From JBAVEL01 sp049587715 (GTDB taxonomy: Bacteria > Bacteroidota > Ignavibacteria > UBA10030 > UBA6906), in assembly GCA_049587715.1 (NCBI GenBank), contig JBAVEL010000120.1, positions 1 to 64,000 of the forward strand: DNA of 64,000 nt, in the 5' to 3' direction. The position numbers and the translations under genes are program-made. Below, one piece after another: positions 44,318-51,872 of the stretch; position 1 is the stretch's first letter, and every line of letters starts with the position of its first letter. The notes under the pieces were generated by a model. The model saw nothing but the letters and a program-made list of their open reading frames with translations, had not been told where the DNA came from and did no database searches.

Positions 44318-44346
44318 TTGCATCCGTGGGGGCGTTCCCGTAGATT
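44318..44346 (+). promoter_or_regulatory. Predicted promoter of the tryptophanase gene
   Basis: TTGCAT (44318-44323), 17-base spacer, TAGATT (44341-44346). The predicted start near 44353 gives a leader of about 48 bases, too short for a TnaC-type leader peptide with its control region. Confidence 0.58.
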
Positions 44347-44400
44347 GAAGCCGCCGGCGGGGGAAGACCCCGGGGCGATGCCACCCGGACCGAGGCCCTC

Positions 44401-45786
44401 ATGAAGACCATCATCGAGCCGTTCAAGATCAAGTCGGTGGAACCCGTCCGTTTCACGACCGTGGAAGAGCGGGAGCGGGTTCTCCGGGAGGCGTCCTACA
44501 ACCTCTTTCTGGTCCGGGCCGAGGACGTGCTGATCGATCTCCTCACCGACAGCGGCACCTCCGCAATGAGCGCGGCCCAATGGGCCGGCATCATGATGGG
44601 CGACGAGTCCTACGCGGGCGCGCGGAGCTTCTACAGATTCGAGGCCAAGGTCCGCGAGCTGACCGGGCTCACACACGTCATCCCGACCCACCAGGGCAGG
44701 GCGGCCGAGAGGATCCTCTTCTCTCTGAAGGGGGGGAGGGGAAGATACATCCCCAACAACACCCATTTCGACACGACGCGCGCCAACGTGGAGTTCTCAG
44801 GGGCTGTTGCCGTGGATTTCCCATGCCCGGAAGCGGCGTTCCCGGATCGCCCGGCCGATTTCAAGGGAAACATGGATGTCCAGGCGCTCGAGCGGTTCAT
44901 AGGGAGCGTCGGGCGGGAGAATGTCCCGCTCGTCATGATCACAGTTACCAACAACTCGGGAGGGGGACAACCGGTCTCCCTGCGGAACATCCGCGAGACG
45001 AGGGCCGTGTGCACGGACTGCGGCATCCCCCTCTTTCTGGATGCCTGCAGATTCGCCGAGAATGCGTTCTTCATCAAGAAAAGAGAGCCCGGCTATGCGG
45101 ACACCCCCGTGCGTCGGATTGCGCAGGAGATGTTCTCCCTGGCCGATGGCGTAACGATGAGCGCCAAGAAGGACGCCATCGTGAACATGGGGGGATTCCT
45201 GGCGGTGAACGATGACCGTCTTGCGGTGGAAGCGCGCAATCTCCTGATCATAACGGAAGGGTTTCCCACCTACGGCGGACTCGCAGGCCGGGACCTGGAG
45301 GCGATCGCGCAGGGGCTCGACGAGGTGCTGGACGAGCACTATCTCACCTACAGGATCCGCTCCGTGGAATACCTCGGGGAGCGGCTCACGGAGGCGGGAG
45401 TGCCCATCCTGCAACCCCCCGGGGGCCACGCCGTGTACCTCGACGCCAGGGCCTTTCTCCCTCATGTGCCTGTGGAGGAATACCCTGGACAGGCGCTCGT
45501 GGTGGAGCTCTACCGCCGGGGGGGGGTGCGGGCCGTGGAGATCGGAAGCGTCATGTTCGGCAGGTATGACCAGGCGGGGCATCTGATTCCGGCCCGCATG
45601 GAGCTCGTGCGGCTGGCAATCCCGCGGCGTGTGTACACGCAGAGTCACATAGACTACGTGATCGAGGTTGTGAGGGAAGTCTACGGCGACCGCCACCGGC
45701 TCGGGGGATACCGGATCACGGAGGAGGCGCCGATTCTCAGGCATTTCACGGCCCGTTTCCGGAAAGCGGACGGGGGAGTTGACTAA
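44401..45786 (+). CDS. tnaA: Tryptophanase (tryptophan indole-lyase)
   Basis: 461-residue PLP beta-eliminating lyase that converts tryptophan to indole, pyruvate and ammonia. The PLP lysine is Lys257 in MSAKKDAIVNMGG; IDLLTDSGTSAMS, PTHQGRAAE and EGFPTYGGLAGRDLE are family marks. Tyrosine phenol-lyase is the close alternative. By motif alignment the three residues that separate the two enzymes are Asp124, Ile381 and His448 here, equal to the tryptophanase set; the phenol-lyase has Thr, Arg and Phe. No dedicated tryptophan permease gene is adjacent. Confidence 0.93.
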   Translation: MKTIIEPFKIKSVEPVRFTTVEERERVLREASYNLFLVRAEDVLIDLLTDSGTSAMSAAQWAGIMMGDESYAGARSFYRFEAKVRELTGLTHVIPTHQGRAAERILFSLKGGRGRYIPNNTHFDTTRANVEFSGAVAVDFPCPEAAFPDRPADFKGNMDVQALERFIGSVGRENVPLVMITVTNNSGGGQPVSLRNIRETRAVCTDCGIPLFLDACRFAENAFFIKKREPGYADTPVRRIAQEMFSLADGVTMSAKKDAIVNMGGFLAVNDDRLAVEARNLLIITEGFPTYGGLAGRDLEAIAQGLDEVLDEHYLTYRIRSVEYLGERLTEAGVPILQPPGGHAVYLDARAFLPHVPVEEYPGQALVVELYRRGGVRAVEIGSVMFGRYDQAGHLIPARMELVRLAIPRRVYTQSHIDYVIEVVREVYGDRHRLGGYRITEEAPILRHFTARFRKADGGVD

Positions 45787-45807
45787 TTCGGGTGAATTCA
45801 ATATACT
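45779..45807 (+). promoter_or_regulatory. Predicted strong promoter downstream of tnaA
   Basis: TTGACT (45779-45784), 17-base spacer, TATACT (45802-45807). It starts inside the last codons of tnaA and would drive the YIP1-like gene and probably the small genes behind it. Predicted start near 45814. Confidence 0.68.
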
Positions 45808-45872
45808 CTAAATCATTGCTTGACATGAGCTTGGGGATATCTCACCCTGCACTACCACCCTGAGAGGGAAGC

Positions 45873-46625
45873 GTGGCGGGAAGCGAAGGGACCCCCCACA
45901 TCGAGGCATTCGGCAAGCCCGGGAGAAGAGAGCCCGAGGGGATGATCTGTCCGGTCTGCGGGATCCGGAACGATGACCTCGCCACGGTGTGCCGGGGCTG
46001 CAGGGGATTTCTGCAGGCCAGGGTGGACGCTCTGGATTTGTGGCCCACGGCCCTGGGTGTTCTGGAGAAGCCCCGGCGGACGTTCCGTCGGATCGCGATT
46101 GCTTCCCGGAAAAACCATGCCACCCTGCTTTCCGCCCTGGCGGGGTGCCTGGGGGTGTTTGCGGCGATCTGGTGGAGGGCCGGGGGGGAGCGCTTCGATG
46201 GGCTCCTCCCGCTTCTCCGGTTTGGATTTATGGCCGGCCCACCGGCTGGCGTCGGCGGGGTGTTTCTTTCTGCGGCGGTGCTCACCCTGACGGGGAGGCT
46301 TCTCGGAGGAAGAGGGTGCGTCAGGACCCTCCGGGGCATCCTGGCCTATGCTGCCGTCCCTGTGGGGATTGCCCTTCTGACCGTGTTTCCCGTCTCGGTG
46401 GCCGTGTTCGGGAAGTACTTCTTCTCCCTGAACCCGCCTCCGTCGGTTCTGCGACCGGTTGCATACGCCGTGCTGCTGGGACTCTACGCTCTGTTCGGAG
46501 CCTGGTCCCTTGCACTTGCCGTGGAAGGAACGGCCATCGCGCACGGCATCGGCCGCTGGCGGGCGGGTCTGGCCCTGGGCCTCGGAGCGGCTCCCGGGCT
46601 CGGTCTGTGTTTCCTTTTGAGATAG
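45873..46625 (+). CDS. Zinc-ribbon plus YIP1-like multi-pass membrane protein
   Basis: 250 residues. An N-terminal zinc-ribbon-like motif (ICPVCGIRND, CRGCRGFL, two CxxC pairs at about residues 26-44) is followed by a basic stretch (LEKPRRTFRRIA) and five or so hydrophobic helices, resembling YIP1-family proteins. Function unknown. The GTG at 45873 has GAGAGGGAA before it; an ATG at 45942, just before the zinc ribbon, is an alternative. First gene of a small-gene series up to 49594. Confidence 0.68.
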   Translation: MAGSEGTPHIEAFGKPGRREPEGMICPVCGIRNDDLATVCRGCRGFLQARVDALDLWPTALGVLEKPRRTFRRIAIASRKNHATLLSALAGCLGVFAAIWWRAGGERFDGLLPLLRFGFMAGPPAGVGGVFLSAAVLTLTGRLLGGRGCVRTLRGILAYAAVPVGIALLTVFPVSVAVFGKYFFSLNPPPSVLRPVAYAVLLGLYALFGAWSLALAVEGTAIAHGIGRWRAGLALGLGAAPGLGLCFLLR

Positions 46626-46635
46626 GGAGGAGCCC

Positions 46636-47022
46636 GTGTCGCCCTTCCGGGTGGACCAGGAGGAGTTCGAGCAGATGGCCCATGAGGCCTTTGAGAGCCT
46701 CCCGGAGGAGATCAGATCACGGATCGAGAATCTCTTCGTGGTGGTGGAAGACACCCCCTGCGAGGAGACAATGCAAAAGATGGGGCTCCGTTCCCGGGAA
46801 GAGCTCCTGGGCCTGTACGAGGGGATTCCCCTTGACCGGCGTGGGGAGCACTACGGAAGCTACCCGGTCGTCCCCGACAGGGTCACGCTGTTCAAGAGGA
46901 ATATCGAGGCCGTGTGCAATTCACGCGGCGCGGTGCGGAGAAAGGTGAGGGACGTTTTGATTCACGAAATCGCCCACCATTATGGTTTTGACGAGGATGA
47001 CGTCCGGGAAGCCGGCTACTAA
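46636..47022 (+). CDS. MMP-like zincin metallopeptidase family protein
   Basis: 128 residues. It ends with the zinc motif HEIAHHYGFDEDD (HExxHxxGxxD). The N-terminal part FEQMAHEAFESLPEEIRSRI and the middle SYPVVPDRVTLFKRNIE fit the small metallopeptidase-like family formerly listed as DUF1025. The Glu of HExxH suggests real zinc chemistry, but substrates are unknown. The start is GTG, after GGGAGGAG. Confidence 0.88.
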   Translation: MSPFRVDQEEFEQMAHEAFESLPEEIRSRIENLFVVVEDTPCEETMQKMGLRSREELLGLYEGIPLDRRGEHYGSYPVVPDRVTLFKRNIEAVCNSRGAVRRKVRDVLIHEIAHHYGFDEDDVREAGY

Positions 47023-47044
47023 CGACTGAGCAAAGGAGAGTGCA

Positions 47045-47347
47045 ATGCCAAGAGTGTTGTTCAGCATCTCATATTCAATCGTTCCGGATACACGCGAGAC
47101 ATACCTCTCTCTCGTGAAAAGCCTGAAGCAGCATCTTGCCTCCGACTTGAAGAAGGACTACATGGTCCTGGAGTCGAAGGGCCGGAGAAACCACTTCATG
47201 GAGGTCTTCCAATCCGAGAGCCTGGAGGCATTTGATGCGCTCGAAGACAACCAGGACGAGAAGACTCAGGAGCTGGTGAGGAGTATCCAGGCATGCGTCG
47301 ACCGGGATGGGATGAAGTACTCCACGATGGTGGAACTGGAGGACTGA
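47045..47347 (+). CDS. Small protein, possible dimeric alpha/beta-barrel
   Basis: 100 residues, not firmly recognised. The strand-helix pattern (RVLFSISYSIVPDTRETYLS, DYMVLESKGRRNHFMEVFQS, then a C-terminal TMVELED strand) resembles ferredoxin-like monooxygenase-type barrels such as ABM proteins. AAAGGAGAG precedes the ATG. It is followed 8 bases later by a hemerythrin-type gene, with which it may work. Confidence 0.6.
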   Translation: MPRVLFSISYSIVPDTRETYLSLVKSLKQHLASDLKKDYMVLESKGRRNHFMEVFQSESLEAFDALEDNQDEKTQELVRSIQACVDRDGMKYSTMVELED

Positions 47348-47355
47348 AACCCTCC

Positions 47356-47847
47356 ATGAGACCGGCACATTCGCCGGGGGTGGACCCCATCGCCCGGTTT
47401 CTTTCGGAACACGAGCGCGTTCTGCATCACCTGACGATCCTGTCGCGTAACTGCCGCCAGATGCAGGAGAGGGGGTATTCCGCCGCGGCACACGGGAGGG
47501 CGCTGGAGGCCATCTCCTTCCTCGAAGAGGAGGTTACCGTACACAACCGCGGGGAAGAGGAGGCTCTCTTCCCCGTTCTGGAGAGGTACGTGGAGGGTCC
47601 GACCGGGGTCATGCGGCGGGAGCACAGGGATCTGGCCCGGGTCCTCCGGCGCCTCAAGGCGGCGGCATCGCGCCTGCGGGGGAGCCCGGGAAGCCGTTCG
47701 GCGGCTGCGCACCTGTGCGAAACGGCTCTCTCCGTGTCGCAGTGCTTCGTGAACCATATCCACAAGGAGAACCACATCCTGTTCCCCCTGGTGCGGAAAT
47801 TCCTTACAAAGGAGGCGCTCAGGGAGATCGCCCGGCGCATGCTCTAG
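47356..47847 (+). CDS. Hemerythrin-like HHE-domain protein
   Basis: 163 residues, four-helix bundle. Metal ligand candidates lie in EHERVLHHLTIL, HNRGEEEALFPVLE, REHRDLARVLR and HIHKENHILFPLV, the usual paired H and HxxxE pattern of HHE domains. Such proteins bind a di-iron site and sense or carry oxygen or NO, or help repair iron centres. No sensory domain is fused. Confidence 0.87.
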   Translation: MRPAHSPGVDPIARFLSEHERVLHHLTILSRNCRQMQERGYSAAAHGRALEAISFLEEEVTVHNRGEEEALFPVLERYVEGPTGVMRREHRDLARVLRRLKAAASRLRGSPGSRSAAAHLCETALSVSQCFVNHIHKENHILFPLVRKFLTKEALREIARRML

Positions 47848-47881
47848 CGCCTCACCTACAGCCACTACTCGTGGAGGCCCC

Positions 47882-49018
47882 GTGCAGAACCTGACCTTCG
47901 ATCAATTCTCCGCGCTCCTCTCCACCGTCTTCGGCGGGCTTCCCGGGGATCCCTCCCTGGTGATCATGGTTGATCTCCCCGGGGGCGGGATCCCGGACAC
48001 TCCTGCCTGGGCGGATCGCAGGTCTCTGGCCCTGGAATGGTACACTTTGGTCCGGGACAACAGGGGAAAGACCCCTTTCAGGAACGTCCGCTTGTGCGCC
48101 TACCTGAACGTGGGAAGCAACAACAACGACCTGCCGGAGGATGGCCGCCTTGTGGACTCCCTCCCCCAGATGGCCGATCCCGGAGGAGGGAGAGGAGTCC
48201 GGCTGGGGGATATTCTGGATGCCTCCGCGGTTGTTCTGGCTCCCACCGAGTTCTCGGCCACGGCCCCCCTGAAGATACTGGCCCGTTCCGTCGGGTTCCG
48301 GGGGGCCACCCTCCCGGGCTTCAGCCGGTCCATGCTTCCCACTCTCTCGCTGGACTACGAGAAGATCAACACCCGGGTGGGGCTTCTGAAGGGACGGATG
48401 GACCGGGCGGAAAGCGCCGATATTCTGTTTGATGTGTCCGGCGTTATCTATAAGCTAACCCTGGACTTGCGCCATAGAACCGGGCATGCCAGTGGAGGGC
48501 TCATGCGGGAGCCGGGGGTCGTTGGGAACCTCCCCTCGGGAGAGGCCTACATCGTTCCCTATGAGGGGGAAAAGGGCGGCGATCCGAGCCGTTCATCCGG
48601 GGAGCTCCCGGTTCAGTTCGGGAGCGAGGTCGTCCTCTTCCGCATCGAATCCAACCGCGCAACCGGGGTGATCTCCGAAGGTCCTCAGGCCTCCCTCCAG
48701 GCCAAACTCCTGGCGCAGGAGCCGGCATACGGAAACATCGCTGAGCTGGGCCTCGGAGTCCTCGGGGACTGGGGCCTGAAGGCAATGGGAAGCACGCTTG
48801 TGGACGAGAAGCTGGGGCCCCACATCGCATTCGGGAGGAGTGACCATTTCGGGGGTGTGACGGCCCCCTCCTCATTCCGGAAGAAGGAGAATGTGGTTCA
48901 TACGGATTGGGTTTATGTGCCGTCGATTCAGCCGGATGTGGCGGTTGTCAGAATCGAATTCCAGTATGCAGGCGGCGGGAGGGAGGAGGTCTACCGGACC
49001 GGCAGGGTGGTGGTGTAG
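47882..49018 (+). CDS. Aminopeptidase M29-like protein
   Basis: 378 residues. The C-terminal half resembles the M29 (AmpS/PepS) metallo-aminopeptidase core: GEAYIVPYEGEKGG, GNIAELGLGVLGDWGLKAMG (Glu in AELGLG), DEKLGPHIAFGRSDHFGG (His) and a final VVHTDWVYVP (His-x-Asp). The N-terminal half (EWYTLVRDNRGKTPFRNVRL and following) is not like known M29 enzymes I can recall. Activity is plausible but unproven. The start is GTG after GTGGAGG. Confidence 0.65.
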   Translation: MQNLTFDQFSALLSTVFGGLPGDPSLVIMVDLPGGGIPDTPAWADRRSLALEWYTLVRDNRGKTPFRNVRLCAYLNVGSNNNDLPEDGRLVDSLPQMADPGGGRGVRLGDILDASAVVLAPTEFSATAPLKILARSVGFRGATLPGFSRSMLPTLSLDYEKINTRVGLLKGRMDRAESADILFDVSGVIYKLTLDLRHRTGHASGGLMREPGVVGNLPSGEAYIVPYEGEKGGDPSRSSGELPVQFGSEVVLFRIESNRATGVISEGPQASLQAKLLAQEPAYGNIAELGLGVLGDWGLKAMGSTLVDEKLGPHIAFGRSDHFGGVTAPSSFRKKENVVHTDWVYVPSIQPDVAVVRIEFQYAGGGREEVYRTGRVVV

Positions 49019-49036
49019 AACATGGGAGGGGCGGGC

Positions 49037-49369
49037 ATGAAGATCGTCAGGATTCGCCAGGAGTCGGACGACAGGATACTGGTGGAATGGGATGACGGAC
49101 GAAAGGGCTGGATTCCCCTGGAGACGCTCCGGAATGCCTGCCCGTGTGCCGGGTGCGCCGGAGAGACGGTTCTCTTGAGGAAATCCGAACCCCGTCCGCA
49201 GGACTTCTCTGCCCCCGGACGGTATCAATTGCGGGCCCTCGAGCCGGTGGGGAACTACGCCCTCCGGCCCGCATGGGGGGATGGGCATCACGAGGGCCTG
49301 TTCACCTGGGAACAGATGCAACTCCTGTTCGTGGAGGAGCCGGCCCCCGAGGGAACACTCCGCGTTTGA
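49037..49369 (+). CDS. DUF971 / gamma-butyrobetaine hydroxylase N-terminal-like protein
   Basis: 110 residues. The pattern ILVEWDDGRKGWIPLETLRNACPCAGC, with a cysteine cluster (CPCAGC), then NYALRPAWGDGHHEGLFTWE, is the DUF971 domain, which is found alone or next to iron-sulfur assembly proteins. A zinc or cluster-binding role is presumed. The ATG at 49037 has GGGAGGGG before it; ATG 49022 is an alternative. Confidence 0.85.
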   Translation: MKIVRIRQESDDRILVEWDDGRKGWIPLETLRNACPCAGCAGETVLLRKSEPRPQDFSAPGRYQLRALEPVGNYALRPAWGDGHHEGLFTWEQMQLLFVEEPAPEGTLRV

Positions 49370-49395
49370 CCCGTTCACGGGGAGAGACGGATACT
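49366..49395 (+). promoter_or_regulatory. Candidate promoter of the 61-residue ORF
   Basis: TTGACC (49366-49371), 18-base spacer, GATACT (49390-49395). It begins in the stop codon of the DUF971 gene. The predicted start lies about 7 bases before the ATG at 49409. Confidence 0.42.
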
Positions 49396-49408
49396 GTATG
49401 GAGGAATC

Positions 49409-49594
49409 ATGGCGGCCGTGGATGCCTTTGGGAGCCTCACGGGAGCACTCTCGCAGGAACACCGGAAGGAACTGGAGGGTCTCATCCGCAGACGCGGTGA
49501 GGACCTCCTCGAGGCCCGGAGTGAAGACGCGAGGGTAAGAATCCTGGAGGAATACAGGCGGGAGATCCAGGAGATCCCGGCGCGCAGGCGCTGA
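49409..49594 (+). CDS. Small hypothetical protein (61 residues)
   Basis: Charged, probably helical protein (EHRKELEGLIRRRGEDLLEA, ILEEYRREIQEIPARRR). A good GGAGG lies before the ATG and a candidate promoter right upstream, which makes it a likely real gene. No family recognised. It faces the M28 peptidase gene tail to tail with an 8-base gap. Confidence 0.55.
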   Translation: MAAVDAFGSLTGALSQEHRKELEGLIRRRGEDLLEARSEDARVRILEEYRREIQEIPARRR

Positions 49595-49602
49595 GGGCTT
49601 CC

Positions 49603-51435
49603 TCAGCGCTTCTTCATCACTGCCCTGGTTTCCACGAGCTCCCCGTCCCTGCGCACCTTCACCGATACCTCCTGCCCTGCCTTCAACTCCCCGAGGATGC
49701 CCATGTAGTCGTAGATGCTGAGTACCTGCTTCCCGGCCATCTCCACGAGCAGGTCCCCGGCGCGCAGCCCCGCCTTTTCGGCCGGTCCATCCGGGCGGAT
49801 GCCCCCGATGCGCATTCCGCCTGCCGCCTGCCCGGGGTCCGGCACAATGCCCAGGGTGACGGAGAACCCCCGGGTGTCTCCCATTCCCGGGGGACGGGTG
49901 GAAGCCACGCGCGCGAAACCGGGCCTGGAGCTCAGCGATGCCGCCCGGTATGCCAGGTCCGCAACAAACCGCACAACCCTTTCCTGCCCGTCGTAGTTGA
50001 TGCGATCCCAGTCGTCCGAGGGCTTGTGGTAGTCATCATGGCTTCCCGTGAAGAAAAACAGGACAGGGATGTCCCGGGCGTAGAACTGCGAGTGATCGCT
50101 CGGTCCGAAGCCGTCCTCGACCTTCGTCAGTGCGAACGGAAGAGAGCCCTCCCCCTGGACCGCGGCCGACGCTTCCCCCACCAGGGAGTCCCACGCGGGG
50201 GAGGTGCCCGTTCCGTGGATCGTGAGCTCGTTCCTCCTGAGACGTCCGACCATATCCATGTTGAGCATGGCGACGATGCGCTCCGCCGGAAGGGGTGGGT
50301 CCTTCACAAAGCGGGCGGATCCCAGGGTCCCGGCTTCCTCTCCATCGAAGGCGGCGAAGACCAGCGTGCGCGCAGGACGCGCAGCTCCGGCGGCAAAATA
50401 CTCCGCGAGTTCCAGGAGACCCGCAACGCCGGAAGCATTGTCATCGGCCCCGTTATGGACGGCGTGCGTGTCGGGGACAAGGGATCCGGACCCCTCTCCC
50501 CCGAACCCGAGGTGGTCGAAGTGCGCTCCGATGACGATGGCTTCATCCCGCAGAGCCGGATCCGCTCCTTCCAGGTATCCCACCACGTTCGCGGCGGTGT
50601 CCGGAATCGCGACCACATCGCACCGGAGGCTGATGCTCCATGGGTGGAGAGAAAAGGACAGCGGACGTTTGGTCCTGTTGATGGAGTCCTGGATCGCAGC
50701 CAGGGTGGGGAATCCCTCCCCCAGCATCATCTCCAGGAGGGAGCGTTTCATGGAAACGGCGGGGATCCCGGAACCGGCGAACGCTCGGTCATAGGAGAGC
50801 TTCAGAAGCTCGTCCTCGGGCTCGTCGCACGGCCCTGTGATCAGAATGAAGGCACGGGCGCCCTTCTCCCGGGCGATCCGGACCTTGTTTCTGAGGGAGG
50901 AGTGCCTGTTGAAGTCGCTGTGAGGGTCGCTCCCCTCGGGGGAATACCGGAGCACCACGACCGCCTTCCCGGCAACATCCACACCCGCGTAGTCGTCGTA
51001 TTCCTTTTCCGGCGCGACGATCCCGTAGCCCGCGAACACGCACGGGACCGCGACGGAATCCCGCGCGGAGAAGCCCAGCGGCCGGAAGTCCCCGTGGAGG
51101 GTTCCCCCCACCGAAGCCCCCGTGCGCCGGTCTGCAAGGAGCAGGCTGTTCCCGTCGCCCAGTTTCAATCCCGACACGAATTCAAACTCCCTGATATACT
51201 CCCGGTATTCGGAGTAGTTCCCCAGGCCCAGCGCCCGGAAACGCCGGGCAATGTACTCGGCTGCCAGCCGGCTGCCCGTCGAACCGGCCGCTCTTCCCTC
51301 CAGCGCGTCCGAGGCGAGGACCTTTACATGGGCCCGGAGATCCGCTGCCGACACCGCGGGGGTTTGAGCTCGCATCCAGGTTCCTCCGCCCGCCAAAACG
51401 GCCGGAAGCATGCAGGCGAGAATCCGGGCGATCAT
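49603..51435 (-). CDS. Secreted M28-family zinc peptidase with PA and PDZ domains
   Basis: 610 residues. A signal peptide at about 1-24 (IARILACMLPAVLAGGGTW) precedes an N-terminal segment and a PA-like insert (about 130-230, with VFAGYGIVAPEKEYDDYAG). The M28 catalytic core binds two zincs with His/Asp in IGAHFDHLG, NGADDNASG, FDGEEAG, NMDMVG and YHKPSDD. A C-terminal PDZ domain (about 520-605, GGIRPDGPAEKAGLRAGDLL) may bind substrates. It is an extracytoplasmic aminopeptidase-type enzyme. Its ATG shares one base with the stop of the redoxin remnant upstream (TGATG) and GGGAGG precedes it. Confidence 0.93.
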   Translation of the reverse strand: MIARILACMLPAVLAGGGTWMRAQTPAVSAADLRAHVKVLASDALEGRAAGSTGSRLAAEYIARRFRALGLGNYSEYREYIREFEFVSGLKLGDGNSLLLADRRTGASVGGTLHGDFRPLGFSARDSVAVPCVFAGYGIVAPEKEYDDYAGVDVAGKAVVVLRYSPEGSDPHSDFNRHSSLRNKVRIAREKGARAFILITGPCDEPEDELLKLSYDRAFAGSGIPAVSMKRSLLEMMLGEGFPTLAAIQDSINRTKRPLSFSLHPWSISLRCDVVAIPDTAANVVGYLEGADPALRDEAIVIGAHFDHLGFGGEGSGSLVPDTHAVHNGADDNASGVAGLLELAEYFAAGAARPARTLVFAAFDGEEAGTLGSARFVKDPPLPAERIVAMLNMDMVGRLRRNELTIHGTGTSPAWDSLVGEASAAVQGEGSLPFALTKVEDGFGPSDHSQFYARDIPVLFFFTGSHDDYHKPSDDWDRINYDGQERVVRFVADLAYRAASLSSRPGFARVASTRPPGMGDTRGFSVTLGIVPDPGQAAGGMRIGGIRPDGPAEKAGLRAGDLLVEMAGKQVLSIYDYMGILGELKAGQEVSVKVRRDGELVETRAVMKKR

Positions 51436-51755
51436 CAATGTGCCTCCCGTTGAAGTTGGTTCCTCAGCCGCCCGGAGGATTCGGATGAGCCCGCCGGGAA
51501 TGCCCTGTCCCGATACACGATGCTGCCGGAGGCGTCCAGGAGAAACACGGCCCTCCGGTTGTCGCCCCGCGCCGGATCGAAGCTCCCCCCGGAAGCCCTT
51601 TCAGATCCGCCGGCACCCGGGCAATGCCGTCCTCGCGTCGCATCGGGGAGAGAGAACCCCGGCGCCGGATCCCCCACACCCGGAACCGATGCCGGAGTCC
51701 GCGGGGCCGCCGGAAGAATCGAGATCAGGAGCAGAATGCATTGGGGGCTTGTCAT
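51435..51755 (-). pseudogene. Redoxin (AhpC/TSA-type) gene remnant lacking its centre
   Basis: 106 residues in one frame. A signal-peptide-like start (CILLLISILPAAPRT) leads into GVGDPAPGFSLPDAT, the usual opening of a peroxiredoxin/TlpA-like domain. The end has AVFLLDASGSIVYRDRAFPA, the usual late strand-turn-strand. The roughly 60-residue middle that should hold the thioredoxin-fold core and active-site Cys is missing and replaced by a short Gly/Ser/Arg-rich stretch. It may be kept because its translation couples to the M28 gene. It could also be a short novel secreted protein. Confidence 0.6.
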
Positions 51756-51777
51756 GGCACTGCCTTCCGTGGATGCC

Positions 51778-51806
51778 AATCTACCGGATGCGGCCCTGAG
51801 AGTCAA
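51778..51806 (-). promoter_or_regulatory. Predicted promoter of the redoxin remnant/M28 peptidase unit
   Basis: Minus strand: TTGACT (51806-51801), 17-base spacer, TAGATT (51783-51778). The predicted start near 51771 is 16 bases before the remnant's ATG. Confidence 0.6.
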
Positions 51807-51812
51807 TGGCGC

Positions 51813-51842
51813 TTGACTCTACGACGGTCCTCTCGGTATATT
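51813..51842 (+). promoter_or_regulatory. Predicted promoter of the SDR gene
   Basis: TTGACT (51813-51818), 18-base spacer, TATATT (51837-51842). It lies 6 bases from the opposing -35 box. The predicted start near 51849 leaves a 24-base leader without a clear Shine-Dalgarno. Confidence 0.6.
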
Positions 51843-51872
51843 GATGCCGGGTCTTCCCCATATCCCGAACGC

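Noticed and set aside
44401..45786. Tyrosine phenol-lyase instead of tryptophanase
   Set aside because: All three discriminating residues (Asp124, Ile381, His448) are of the tryptophanase kind.
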